The position numbers were made by a program, and so were the translations under genes. Shown here piece after piece: positions 1 through 7,057 of a DNA stretch of 12,498 nt. Below the pieces are notes generated by a model. The model was not told where the DNA came from, made no database searches, and saw only the letters and a program-made list of their open reading frames with translations. Source of the DNA: JBIKVP01 sp044356745 (GTDB taxonomy: Bacteria > Pseudomonadota > Alphaproteobacteria > Rhizobiales > Beijerinckiaceae). The stretch's first letter is position 1; every line of letters starts with the position of its first letter. The stretch is from NCBI GenBank assembly GCA_044356745.1, contig JBIKVP010000061.1, forward strand, positions 1-12,498, in the 5' to 3' direction.

Positions 1-126
1 CTTCGTGAAGGCCATCCTTGGCTTCCTGAATACCACTTTTCCGCAAAAAGCACGATTATGGGTTGACCGCCTATCCGATAACTTCAAAATACTTCAGGCA
101 CCAACTCTTCAAATGTGAGGGGTATA
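1..126 (+). mobile_element. 3' end of an IS630-like insertion sequence (left copy, partial)
   Basis: Bases 3-126 are the exact reverse complement of 12375-12498, so the same element end occurs at both edges of the window in opposite orientation. An open frame enters from outside the window and stops with TGA at 116-118, a few bases before homology ends. The two copies diverge immediately after a shared TA (125-126 here), as expected for IS630/Tc1-mariner elements, which insert at and duplicate TA. The element probably ends at 124. Only one IS end is visible, so the inverted repeats and full length cannot be given. Family assignment is an inference from the TA junction and the C-terminal peptide. 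Confidence 0.7.
2..118 (+). CDS. transposase C-terminus, IS630-like (partial, runs off the left edge)
   Basis: Thirty-eight codons remain, ending in a TGA that almost coincides with the IS end. The peptide contains an aliphatic/aromatic helix (AILGFLN) followed by DRLSDNFKIL, which resembles the 'DNFRxI' tail found near the C-terminus of many IS630-family (DDE_3) transposases. None of the DDE catalytic residues lies in the visible part, so activity cannot be judged. The frame reads toward thrB, so transcription through the IS could continue into thrB-rnhA. The identical peptide is encoded in reverse at the right edge. Confidence 0.6.
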   Translation, partial: FVKAILGFLNTTFPQKARLWVDRLSDNFKILQAPTLQM

Positions 127-144
127 CAAATTCGGATTAATTTT

Positions 145-1125
145 ATGGCTGTTTATACCGATGTCGATGATGAATCATTACGTGCTTTTTTAAGCGCTTA
201 TGATGTGGGGACACTCTTATCATGCAAGGGAATTGCTGAGGGCGTTGAAAACTCCAATTATCTTGTGCATACAACGGCTGGTTTTTTTATCCTGACGCTT
301 TACGAGAAGCGCGTTAATCCTGATGATCTGCCGTTCTTTGTCGGTTTGATGCAGCATGTGGCTGACAAAGGTGTGGCGTGTGCGGCTCCTGTTGTGCGCC
401 GTGACGGTATGACTTTGAGCACACTGTGCGAGCGTCCTGCTGCACTGATTACGTTTCTTGATGGTGTCTCGGTCAATCGCCCTCAAGCCCATCATTGTGC
501 GCAGTTGGGGCAAGCCCTTGCCCGTTTTCATTTGGCAAGCGCAGATTATACACTTAACCGAGCCAATACGCTCTCTCTTAACGGATGGACAGCACTGGCT
601 AGTCAGGTTCCAGCTGAAGCCAATACCGTGTTTAACGGTCTCGCAACGCGCATGACAACGCAATTAGAGCGCATTACAGCACAGTGGCCAGACAATAATG
701 TCGCGTTACCTCGTGGTATTATTCACGCTGATTTATTCCCTGATAACGTGTTCTTCATTGGCGATAACATTTCGGGCCTTATTGATTTTTATTTTGCCTG
801 CACGGATTGGCTTGCCTACGATGTAGCGATTTGCCTTAACGCATGGTGCTTTGAGAAGGATGGCGCTTTCAATCTCACCAAAGGTCAAGCATTTTTATAT
901 GGCTATCATCAGATACGCCCCTTTACACCTGATGAGCACAAACACTTTAATGTGCTGTGTCAGGGTGCAGCGTTACGCTTTTTACTCACCCGTCTGGTTG
1001 ATTGGTTTAACGTGCCTGAAGGGGCTCTCGTGAAACGTAAAGACCCTCTCGAATATGATCGCAGGTTGCGCTTTCACGCGCGTGTTACGAGCCCTAGTGC
1101 CTATGGCTGGCCTGAAGGAACGTGA
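145..1125 (+). CDS. thrB: homoserine kinase, type II (HSK2, APH-fold)
   Basis: Phosphorylates L-homoserine with ATP to O-phosphohomoserine, the committed step toward threonine, in the cytoplasm. The 326-residue protein belongs to the aminoglycoside-phosphotransferase-fold homoserine kinases typical of alphaproteobacteria, not the GHMP ThrB of enterics. The N-terminus MAVYTDV and KGIAEGVENSNY (28-39) are characteristic; the Brenner-type catalytic loop is HADLFPDN (194-201) and the metal-binding IDF is at 213-215. I chose the ATG at 145 because the family's MAVYT start lies there; the in-frame GTG at 115 is inside the IS. The ribosome-binding site is poor (only GGA at 134-136). The stop TGA (1123-1125) overlaps the rnhA ATG. 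In Rhizobiales this gene usually follows ispH; here an IS end takes that place. Confidence 0.95.
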   Translation: MAVYTDVDDESLRAFLSAYDVGTLLSCKGIAEGVENSNYLVHTTAGFFILTLYEKRVNPDDLPFFVGLMQHVADKGVACAAPVVRRDGMTLSTLCERPAALITFLDGVSVNRPQAHHCAQLGQALARFHLASADYTLNRANTLSLNGWTALASQVPAEANTVFNGLATRMTTQLERITAQWPDNNVALPRGIIHADLFPDNVFFIGDNISGLIDFYFACTDWLAYDVAICLNAWCFEKDGAFNLTKGQAFLYGYHQIRPFTPDEHKHFNVLCQGAALRFLLTRLVDWFNVPEGALVKRKDPLEYDRRLRFHARVTSPSAYGWPEGT

Positions 1126-1604
1126 TGAATAAACAAGATACAGCGTCCTCCTCTCCGTCTTCTTCTTCCGTCATGGTGTTTACGGATGGCGCATGTTCAG
1201 GCAATCCAGGGCCTGGGGGATGGGGGGCGCTGCTGCGATTTAATGGCGTTGAAAAAGAGCTTTCCGGCGCTGAAGAAGATACCACCAATAACCGCATGGA
1301 ATTAATGGCGGCGATTGTCGCGCTTGAGACGCTAAAGCGGCCATGCCGCGTCGATCTTTATACGGATTCGCAATACGTGCTCACGGGTATAACGCAATGG
1401 CTTGCCAACTGGAAAGTGCGCGGCTGGAAAACAGCCAATAAATCCCCCGTTAAAAATGACGATTTATGGCGACGATTGGATGAGGCCGTGCAGCGCCATA
1501 ACATCACATGGCACTGGGTTAAAGGTCATGCTGGACATATTGAGAATGAACGTGTTGATGCTTTGGCGCGTCAGGCGATTGTTAACATGCGCAGCGGCGT
1601 ATAA
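1125..1604 (+). CDS. rnhA: ribonuclease HI
   Basis: Endonuclease that cuts the RNA strand of RNA:DNA hybrids, removing primers and R-loops. From the ATG at 1125 it has 159 residues, close to the 155 of the E. coli enzyme. The four catalytic carboxylates are present: D21 (in FTDGACSGNPGPGGWG), E59 (NNRMEL), D81 (YTDSQYV) and D145 (NERVDAL); H135 in KGHAGH matches the catalytic histidine. A serine-rich stretch (S8-S15) precedes the first strand. The ATG overlaps the thrB stop as TGATG, implying translational coupling; a GTG one codon earlier (1122) is a less likely start. The thrB-rnhA pair is a common alphaproteobacterial arrangement. Confidence 0.96.
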   Translation: MNKQDTASSSPSSSSVMVFTDGACSGNPGPGGWGALLRFNGVEKELSGAEEDTTNNRMELMAAIVALETLKRPCRVDLYTDSQYVLTGITQWLANWKVRGWKTANKSPVKNDDLWRRLDEAVQRHNITWHWVKGHAGHIENERVDALARQAIVNMRSGV

Positions 1605-1699
1605 CGATTTCAAAAATTCATGTCAAATCAAAAGTTTAACATCCTTCAAGTGCGTCATATTTTGTTGAGCCGATATAAAACCACGCGGTTCATTTCTTC

Positions 1700-1716
1700 G
1701 TAGACCTCTTGTCTAC
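1700..1716. repeat. short inverted repeat upstream of the SDR gene
   Basis: A perfect 6-bp inverted repeat, GTAGAC-CTCTT-GTCTAC, lies 19 bp before the SDR start codon. It could be an operator for a dimeric repressor or a small hairpin in the 5' UTR. No T-run follows, so it is not a terminator for rnhA. The rest of the rnhA-SDR gap (1605-1735) is AT-rich; a TATAAA at 1674-1679 could be a -10 element, but no well-spaced -35 is visible. Confidence 0.3.
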
Positions 1717-1735
1717 TCTCACACAGGATTTCATC

Positions 1736-2443
1736 ATGGCATATTTTCTCGTTCTCGCGGCCAGTAGCGGTATTGGCCAAGCCACCACGGCTATGCTCAA
1801 AGCACAGGGGCATCAGGTTTTTACAACAGCGCGAGACACCCATAAAATCATGCCTGATGCGGTCGGTGATATTGCTCTTTTTGATGAAGCGGATGCGTTG
1901 TTTGGTAAAGCGCTTGAGCGCGGTTCACTCGACGGTGTTGTCAACTGTGCTGGCTCTTTATGGCTCAAGCCCGCACACCTTACACCACAAACTGCCTATG
2001 ATTCCGTTATCAATGCTTCACTGACAACGGCTTTTGCAACCATTCGTGCTGCGGGAAAGCACATGAATAAAGGTGGTTCTGTGGTTCTCATCTCATCTGC
2101 TGCGGCGATGGAAGGACTGGCAAACCATGAAGCGATTGCAGCTGCCAAAGCTGGCGTTATCGGATTGATGCGCTCGGCTGCAGCAACATATGCTGGCATG
2201 AATTTGCGCGTTAATGCTGTTGCTCCCGGATTGGTTGCGACACCCCTGACACAAACACTTACCAGCAATGAAGGGTCACGCAAATACTCTGAAGCGATGC
2301 ACGCGCTGGGACGCTTAGGCGAGCCTGATGATATAGCACGAGCGATTGTTTTTCTGCTTGATCCTGCCAACAGTTGGATTACCGGTCAGGTTCTTGGTGT
2401 GGACGGCGGTCTCTCACGGGTGCGGCCAAAAATGAAGGTCTAA
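1736..2443 (+). CDS. short-chain dehydrogenase/reductase family protein lacking the catalytic Tyr
   Basis: Classical-SDR-sized protein of 235 residues. The Rossmann N-terminus is divergent: AASSGIG (8-14) instead of TGxxxGIG. Family landmarks follow: NCAG (70-73) for NNAG, N93 at the helix-4 Asn position, SS at 120-121 at the catalytic Ser, PG at 164-165, and a C-terminal GQVLGVDGG. The catalytic YxxxK reads IAAAK (134-138): Lys is kept but Tyr is Ile. The spacing from S121 (13 residues) confirms the alignment. It is therefore either a non-oxidoreductase SDR, for example a regulatory or binding protein, or uses another residue. Start: ATG at 1736 with AGGA at 1725-1728; the in-frame TTG at 1709 is less likely. 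It probably forms an operon with the DUF486 gene, whose start is 6 bp after this stop. Substrate unknown. Confidence 0.85.
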   Translation: MAYFLVLAASSGIGQATTAMLKAQGHQVFTTARDTHKIMPDAVGDIALFDEADALFGKALERGSLDGVVNCAGSLWLKPAHLTPQTAYDSVINASLTTAFATIRAAGKHMNKGGSVVLISSAAAMEGLANHEAIAAAKAGVIGLMRSAAATYAGMNLRVNAVAPGLVATPLTQTLTSNEGSRKYSEAMHALGRLGEPDDIARAIVFLLDPANSWITGQVLGVDGGLSRVRPKMKV

Positions 2444-2449
2444 AAAGCG

Positions 2450-2812
2450 ATGCTTCCCTTCTCTCCTGCCCTCTCTCCTGCAATCACAGCGATCATGTTG
2501 TTGATTGCATCGAATGTGTTCATGACATTTGCGTGGTATGGTCATCTTAAATTTAAAGAAACGCCCCTTATCACGGTGATTATGGTGAGTTGGGGCATCG
2601 CATTTTTCGAATATTGTCTGCAAGTTCCTGCTAACAGAATTGGCCACACGGCCTTTAGTGCCGCAGAGCTTAAAACCCTTCAGGAAGTGATTACACTGAT
2701 TGTGTTTGCGATTTTCTCTGTCTTTTATCTCAAAGAGTCATTGCACTGGAATCACTTCGTCGGATTTTCATTCATTGCAGCAGGTGCATTTTTCATTTTT
2801 CACAAATGGTGA
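2450..2812 (+). CDS. DUF486 (DMT superfamily) small membrane protein
   Basis: A 120-residue inner-membrane protein with four predicted hydrophobic segments at about 9-31, 39-58, 77-95 and 99-118, the usual size for DUF486. Typical family sequence is present: SNVFMTFAWYGHLKFK (21-36), a FFEYCLQVPANRIGH block (52-66), LKTLQEVITL (74-83) and a C-terminal WNHFVGF...FHKW. The fold resembles half of a drug/metabolite transporter, suggesting it acts as a dimer, but no substrate is established. It follows the SDR gene by 6 bp without an obvious strong ribosome-binding site, so coupled translation is plausible. It converges on the HdeA-like gene with only 12 bp between stops; no clear terminator separates them. 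Confidence 0.9.
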   Translation: MLPFSPALSPAITAIMLLIASNVFMTFAWYGHLKFKETPLITVIMVSWGIAFFEYCLQVPANRIGHTAFSAAELKTLQEVITLIVFAIFSVFYLKESLHWNHFVGFSFIAAGAFFIFHKW

Positions 2813-2824
2813 TGAAAAAAGCGC

Positions 2825-3115
2825 TTACTGACCAAACAGTTCTTCAGCAGCCGTGCCTAAACCAATGTCGGGATTTTTCGTGCAATATTCGCCTAACTTT
2901 GCACCATTTGATTTAAGCTTATCCAAATCAATCACGGACGGTGCTTTTTCATCTTGATAATAGCCATCCAGCCATGCAAGGGTTAAGCCAATATTGGCTC
3001 TACCACTGGCTTGCCAGTCTTTGCACTTGACTGTTCCTAAATCAAGAACTTGGGCAGAAGCTGTTTGTGCAAAGCACGCAAAAACAAGCACATATAATGC
3101 TTTAGATATTTTCAT
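2825..3115 (-). CDS. HdeA/HdeB-like small periplasmic protein
   Basis: A 96-residue protein with a cleavable signal peptide (MKISKAL, hydrophobic core, likely cleavage after A21 in TASA). The mature part of about 75 residues has two cysteines, C31 (VKCKDW) and C78 (EYCTKNP), spaced as in HdeA/HdeB, whose single disulfide links two helices. LAWLDGYY (46-53) also fits this family. HdeA/HdeB are periplasmic acid-stress chaperones in enterics; alphaproteobacterial members are often annotated as HdeA-family with unproven function. I chose the ATG at 3115 because it begins the signal peptide and has GGAG 8 bp upstream; an upstream ATG at 3145 would add ten hydrophilic residues. Assignment rests on the cysteine pattern and size. 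Confidence 0.75.
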   Translation of the reverse strand: MKISKALYVLVFACFAQTASAQVLDLGTVKCKDWQASGRANIGLTLAWLDGYYQDEKAPSVIDLDKLKSNGAKLGEYCTKNPDIGLGTAAEELFGQ

Positions 3116-3175
3116 GGTCTTACTCCAATGGGCACTATGCTCCATTGGTGAAGCTAGACCTGATTAAGGCTATTT

Positions 3176-3349
3176 TCAATCTACAAAGCCGAGTTGGCGC
3201 AACGTATAATGAAGGCGTGCACGGAAAAGCATCCAGACTGAAATCGTTTGCTGCGTGGCGTAATCATCATATATGAGCGCACTCCCTGCTGAGTTTGCCA
3301 CTCTTTGTAACAGTGCAACTTGTGCCTGTGGTGATCCAGTGCGCCCCAT
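3176..3349 (-). CDS. small hypothetical protein, 57 residues
   Basis: Not recognised. The ATG at 3349 is preceded by a strong purine-rich site (GGGGAGAG, spacing about 8 bp), the best reason to call it. The product begins MGRTGSPQAQVALLQ and ends LHYTLRQLGFVD; it is predicted mainly helical, net basic, with no signal peptide or membrane segment and no cysteine. An in-frame TTG at 3385 would extend it by 12 residues. A second open frame of similar length overlaps the same region and lacks a comparable ribosome-binding site. It lies between the HdeA-like gene and tRNA-Asp on the same strand. Confidence 0.45.
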   Translation of the reverse strand: MGRTGSPQAQVALLQRVANSAGSALIYDDYATQQTISVWMLFRARLHYTLRQLGFVD

Positions 3350-3457
3350 GATGTTTGCTCTCCCCAGTTTTCTCTTCTCATTCAACTATGGTTGAATCAT
3401 TTTAAAACTGTCTGAAGATTAAGCAGGTTGATGCTTTTAAGATGCACGATTCACATC

Positions 3458-3483
3458 AAAAAATAAACCAAGCATATTTATGC
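3458..3483 (-). terminator. possible intrinsic terminator after tRNA-Asp
   Basis: On the minus strand, a short AT-rich hairpin (GCATA/TATGC, 3483-3472) is followed within 4 bases by TTTATTTTTT (3467-3458), about 45 bp past the tRNA 3' end. The stem is weak and the loop nearly absent, so this is tentative. Confidence 0.35.
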
Positions 3484-3528
3484 ATAATGGAGCGTAAAAT
3501 GTCATGAGGGCTATTGAACGAGAATAAA

Positions 3529-3605
3529 TGGCGCGGGTGACGGGACTCGAACCCGCGACCTCCGGCGTGACAGGCCGGCACTCTAACCAACTGAGCTACA
3601 CCCGC
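3529..3605 (-). tRNA. tRNA-Asp (anticodon GTC)
   Basis: A complete 77-nt cloverleaf on the minus strand. The acceptor stem GCGGGTG (3605-3599) pairs with CACCCGC (3539-3533); the discriminator is G (3532) and the 3' CCA is encoded (3531-3529). The D arm contains GCTCAGTTGG. The anticodon stem CCGGC/GCCGG encloses CTGTCAC with anticodon GTC at 3571-3569. The T arm has the canonical GGTTCGAGTCC. G34 and the G discriminator agree with aspartate identity. It lies 84 bp after miaA on the same strand and has its own good -35 element upstream. Confidence 0.98.
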
Positions 3606-3634
3606 AACATAACGTGCATAAAGCGCGTGGAGGA

Positions 3635-3665
3635 TGAATAAGCTGTCCCCTCCATAAATGTCAAG
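3635..3665 (-). promoter_or_regulatory. predicted promoter of tRNA-Asp
   Basis: A perfect alphaproteobacterial -35, CTTGACA, occupies 3665-3659 on the minus strand. A poor -10 (TATTCA at 3640-3635, spacer 18) follows, placing initiation about 25 bp before the mature tRNA. The -35 is convincing; the -10 is weak. Confidence 0.5.
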
Positions 3666-3689
3666 CTTCTTGCGTGTCATCTTGTCATA

Positions 3690-4652
3690 TTATGATGAAG
3701 GGGTGTTAATGCGCTGTAAAATCTGCATGAAAAGCACGCTTGGATCCGTTGCTGAATAAAATGTCCAGTCTGGCATCGTATGCCGCCACCACGTCATTTG
3801 ACGTTTGGCATATTGGCGCGTTTCGATTTTAGCACGCTCAACGGCATGATCATAGCTCACAGTGCCGATCAGCGATTTCATGAGCCATGGCACGCCATGC
3901 GCACGCATAATAGGTAATGCAGGGTCAAGCAGACGTGCAGCAAGATGCTCCACTTCCTCAAGTGCACCATTTGTGATCATATGATCAAAGCGCTGATTAA
4001 TCCGCTCAATCAACGCGGCTCGTTCTGGCACAAGAAAAAACGCATGAACCAAGCGCTCAGAAAATACGCCATCATGTTGTTGCTTTTGAAACTCGGACAA
4101 GGAGCGCCCTGTGGCTTCTTTGACTTCAAGCGCACGCAAGATGCGCTGTTTATCGCAAGGCTTTAATCGTGCACCCATGACAGGATCAAGCGCTATGAGG
4201 CGGGTGTGAAGCTGGGACGCTTCAAGGTGTTGAGCTTCATGCCTCAAGCGCGTGCGCAGCGCATCTGGAATTGTCGGTACATCGACTAATCCTTGTTGAA
4301 GCGCTTTAAAGTAAAGCCCTGTTCCGCCAACAAAAATAAGTGTTTTATGTCTTAGGTCTGGATTATTCAGTAGGGTTTTCACGTCACTAAGATAATGCGC
4401 CACTGAATAATTGATCGCGCCATCGACATGGCCATAAAGATAATGCTGGGTCAGCGCTTCTTCCGCCACAGAGGGACGTGCCGTAAGCAGGCGCAGATCT
4501 GCATAAACCTGCATCGAATCAACGTTGATGATTACACCGTCGAGCTTAGCTGCAAGGTCAAGCGCAAGCGCTGATTTTCCAGACGCGGTGGGCCCCGCAA
4601 TCAATAAAATCGGCGGAAGTGATTGCGGGTGTTTACACGGGTCTTCGGTCAC
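3690..4652 (-). CDS. miaA: tRNA dimethylallyltransferase
   Basis: Transfers the dimethylallyl group of DMAPP to N6 of A37 in tRNAs reading codons that begin with U, the first step of (ms2)i6A formation. The 320-residue protein has the P-loop GPTASGKS (20-27), the DSMQVY substrate motif (45-50), GGTGLYFKAL in the centre, and the C-terminal QYAKRQMTWWR tRNA-binding motif. The start is GTG at 4652: no in-frame ATG precedes the P-loop, the frame is open to the frr stop 18 bp upstream, and the ribosome-binding site is weak, suggesting coupling to frr. Directly following frr is unusual, since alphaproteobacteria normally have uppS-cdsA there. Confidence 0.95.
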   Translation of the reverse strand: MTEDPCKHPQSLPPILLIAGPTASGKSALALDLAAKLDGVIINVDSMQVYADLRLLTARPSVAEEALTQHYLYGHVDGAINYSVAHYLSDVKTLLNNPDLRHKTLIFVGGTGLYFKALQQGLVDVPTIPDALRTRLRHEAQHLEASQLHTRLIALDPVMGARLKPCDKQRILRALEVKEATGRSLSEFQKQQHDGVFSERLVHAFFLVPERAALIERINQRFDHMITNGALEEVEHLAARLLDPALPIMRAHGVPWLMKSLIGTVSYDHAVERAKIETRQYAKRQMTWWRHTMPDWTFYSATDPSVLFMQILQRINTPSS

Positions 4653-4670
4653 AGGATAAACCGTGAGTGC

Positions 4671-5237
4671 CTAAACCTGCATAATCTCTTTTTCTTTCAC
4701 AGTAAGCGCTGAATCAATTTCAGAGATGGCTTGATCAGTCGCTTTTTGCACTTGATCAGCGTGGCGCACCTGATCATCCTCGCTAATGTGCTTATCTTTT
4801 TCGAGTTTTTTAAGCAGGTCCATGCAATCGCGGCGGACATGGCGCGCAGCAACACGCGCTTCTTCAGCGTACTTGCCAGCGACTTTGACCATCTCTTTAC
4901 GACGCTGTTCGTTCATTTCAGGAATACGTAAACGGATCGTCTGACCTTCCGTTTGTGGATTAAGACCTAAATCAGATTCGCGAATCGCCTTTTCAACAGC
5001 GGACACCATGCCGCGATCCCAGACCTGAACGCTCAACAACCTTGCTTCTGGCACGCTCACAGTCGCAACCTGATTAATGGGCATCAATGCGCCATATGAT
5101 TCAATTTGTATTGGATCAAGCAATGAGGATGAAGCACGCCCTGTCCGCAAACTGGCAAGATCGTTCTTGAATGCGGCCACAGCGCCCTGCATACGCCGTT
5201 TAACATCATTGATATCAAAGGAAGGAGGAGGAGCCAT
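4671..5237 (-). CDS. frr: ribosome recycling factor
   Basis: With EF-G, splits post-termination ribosomes into subunits. The 188-residue length fits the family (185 in E. coli). Characteristic sequence: FKNDLASLRTGRAS (23-36) in the first long helix, MPINQVATVSVPEARLLSVQ in the beta domain, then the basic NEQRRKEMVKVAGKYAEEARVAAR segment of the three-helix bundle. ATG at 5237 is preceded by GAGG at 6 bp. It lies 31 bp after pyrH, in the conserved rpsB-tsf-pyrH-frr order, probably cotranscribed. Confidence 0.98.
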   Translation of the reverse strand: MAPPPSFDINDVKRRMQGAVAAFKNDLASLRTGRASSSLLDPIQIESYGALMPINQVATVSVPEARLLSVQVWDRGMVSAVEKAIRESDLGLNPQTEGQTIRLRIPEMNEQRRKEMVKVAGKYAEEARVAARHVRRDCMDLLKKLEKDKHISEDDQVRHADQVQKATDQAISEIDSALTVKEKEIMQV

Positions 5238-5268
5238 GATAAACCTCTCATGAAAAATGAAAAAGACT

Positions 5269-5982
5269 TTACGGGCTAATCACCGTTGCGGGTGAATCAC
5301 CTTGCAAAATGGATGTTACGGAGCTTGGCGCGTGAACCGAACCAACAAGAATCGACAAGCCGCTTTCTTTTGCGAGCGCGAATGCCGCAGCATCCATGAC
5401 CTTGATATCAAGTGCAAGACACTCATCATGCGTTATACTCTGGAAGCGACGCGCTTTAGGATCTTTCATCGGATCAGACGTGTAAACACCATCGACTTGC
5501 GTTGCTTTAAGCACAGCCTGACACTGCATTTCTGATGCACGCAGCACAGCGCCGGTATCCGTGGTGAAATAAGGCTGCCCTGTACCACCAGCAACAAGCA
5601 CAATGCGCTTTTTACTTAAATGGGTGAGCGCTTTTTGACGCGAGAACGTTTCACAAATGGAGGGCATCGGCACGGCTGACATGGTGCGCGATGATATCCC
5701 TGCTTTGGTCAGGGCGCTTTCAAGCGCGAGCGTATTGATGACAGTGGCGAGCATACCCATGGCATCGGCGGTTGGGCGCTCAACAATACCCTCTTGCGAT
5801 AACTTTGAACCACGCAAAATATTGCCGCCACCCGTCACGATCGCTAACTCAAAACCAGCATTCGATGCTGTCGCAAGATCAATAGCCAAATCAGCAAGAA
5901 GCTTTGAATCAAGCCACTCATGATCACCTGCAAGCGCTTCGCCCGATAACTTAACCAGAACTCGCTTAAAGCGTTTGACCAT
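5269..5982 (-). CDS. pyrH: uridylate kinase (UMP kinase)
   Basis: Phosphorylates UMP to UDP with ATP; an amino-acid-kinase-fold hexamer of the cytoplasm, usually activated by GTP and inhibited by UTP. The 237-residue protein shows KLSGEAL (11-17), GGGNILRG (51-58), RPTADAMGMLAT (69-80), the AGGTGQPYFTTD nucleotide site (131-142) and TQVDGVYTSDP (161-171). ATG at 5982 has GAGAGGG 8 bp upstream. The gap to tsf is 33 bp with no terminator, consistent with one operon. Confidence 0.98.
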   Translation of the reverse strand: MVKRFKRVLVKLSGEALAGDHEWLDSKLLADLAIDLATASNAGFELAIVTGGGNILRGSKLSQEGIVERPTADAMGMLATVINTLALESALTKAGISSRTMSAVPMPSICETFSRQKALTHLSKKRIVLVAGGTGQPYFTTDTGAVLRASEMQCQAVLKATQVDGVYTSDPMKDPKARRFQSITHDECLALDIKVMDAAAFALAKESGLSILVGSVHAPSSVTSILQGDSPATVISP

Positions 5983-6015
5983 GACGTTAGCCCTCTCTCA
6001 CATGCATAACCTGAA

Positions 6016-6936
6016 TTAAGCAGCGCCAGCAGCAGCAGCCACTTCAGCGGCAAAATCACTTTCCGCCTTTTCAATACCCTCACCTAGTGCATAGCGCACA
6101 TAAGCTTTAAGGACAATCGCACTACCTACACGTCCTTCTGCGTCCTTAAGGGCTTGAGCAACTGTTTTGCCACCATCATGGATATAAGCTTGCTCAAGCA
6201 AGCAATTTTCCTTGGCATAGCTTTTAAGGCCGTTTTCAACAATTTTCTCTAAAACATTGGCAGGTTTGCCCTGGTTTTTGTCAATGAGAATTGCTTTTTC
6301 ACGCTCCAGCACATCAGCCGACACGCTATTCACATCAAGGGCAACAGGGTTTGTGGCAGCGATATGCATCGCAAGTTGACGACCCAATGTCGCTAATTCG
6401 TCAGCTTTACCTTGTGATTCAAGTGCGACGATCACGCCAATGCGTCCAAGTCCTTCACCCACACTGGCATGAACATAAGATGCGACAACGCCTTGAGAGA
6501 CCTCAAGAGTTGTTGAACGGCGCAATGTCATATTTTCGCCGATGGTTGCAATCGCATTTGCAATCGCATTCTCAACTGTACCCCCTTGAGGATGAGCGGC
6601 CGCTTTAATCGCTTCAACATCATCACCAATGGTAAGTGCTACCTGCGCAACGGCCTTAACGAGATCTTGGAACTGCGCATTTTTTGCGACGAAATCTGTT
6701 TCAGAATTCACTTCAACGGCAACGCCGCGTGTGCCTTGGGTTGCAATTGCAACCAATCCTTCAGCCGCAATACGGCCTGATTTTTTAGCGGCTTTGGCAA
6801 GCCCCTTCTTACGTAGCCAATCAACGGCGGCTTCAATATCGCCTTGTGTCTCGGCGAGTGCGCCTTTGCAATCCATCATCCCTGCGCCTGTTTTATCGCG
6901 CAATTCTTTGACCATCGCTGCTGAAATGACTGTCAT
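6016..6936 (-). CDS. tsf: translation elongation factor Ts
   Basis: Guanine-nucleotide exchange factor that regenerates EF-Tu-GTP. The 306-residue product has the N-terminal UBA-like domain with LRDKTGAGMMDCKGAL (12-27), the EF-Tu-contacting TDFV (80-83) and a C-terminal dimerisation region with an Ala-rich tail (AAEVAAAAGAA). The frame is open for 53 more codons upstream, but ATG at 6936 begins the family N-terminus MTVISAAMVKELR and has AGGAA 8 bp before it. It is 177 bp downstream of rpsB, a gap that contains a strong hairpin. Confidence 0.97.
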   Translation of the reverse strand: MTVISAAMVKELRDKTGAGMMDCKGALAETQGDIEAAVDWLRKKGLAKAAKKSGRIAAEGLVAIATQGTRGVAVEVNSETDFVAKNAQFQDLVKAVAQVALTIGDDVEAIKAAAHPQGGTVENAIANAIATIGENMTLRRSTTLEVSQGVVASYVHASVGEGLGRIGVIVALESQGKADELATLGRQLAMHIAATNPVALDVNSVSADVLEREKAILIDKNQGKPANVLEKIVENGLKSYAKENCLLEQAYIHDGGKTVAQALKDAEGRVGSAIVLKAYVRYALGEGIEKAESDFAAEVAAAAGAA

Positions 6937-7057
6937 CACTTGGGTTCCTGTTCTGTTGATCTGTGTGCACCAATCCGATCCACACCATGTTAAAATCTCA
7001 TGTGTTCTTAGGCTCATCGCGCAAAAACGCATGGTTAGAAGACGTTTGGCTAAAAGC

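Noticed and set aside
115..144. Longer thrB starting at GTG 115
   Set aside because: The extra ten codons lie in and at the edge of the IS end and are not part of the homoserine kinase family; the ATG at 145 begins the family-typical MAVYTDV.
3456..3680. 74-residue minus-strand ORF covering the tRNA region
   Set aside because: It reads through tRNA-Asp; the 'VAQLVRVPACHAGGRGFESRHP' type of peptide is a well-known artefact of translating tRNA genes.
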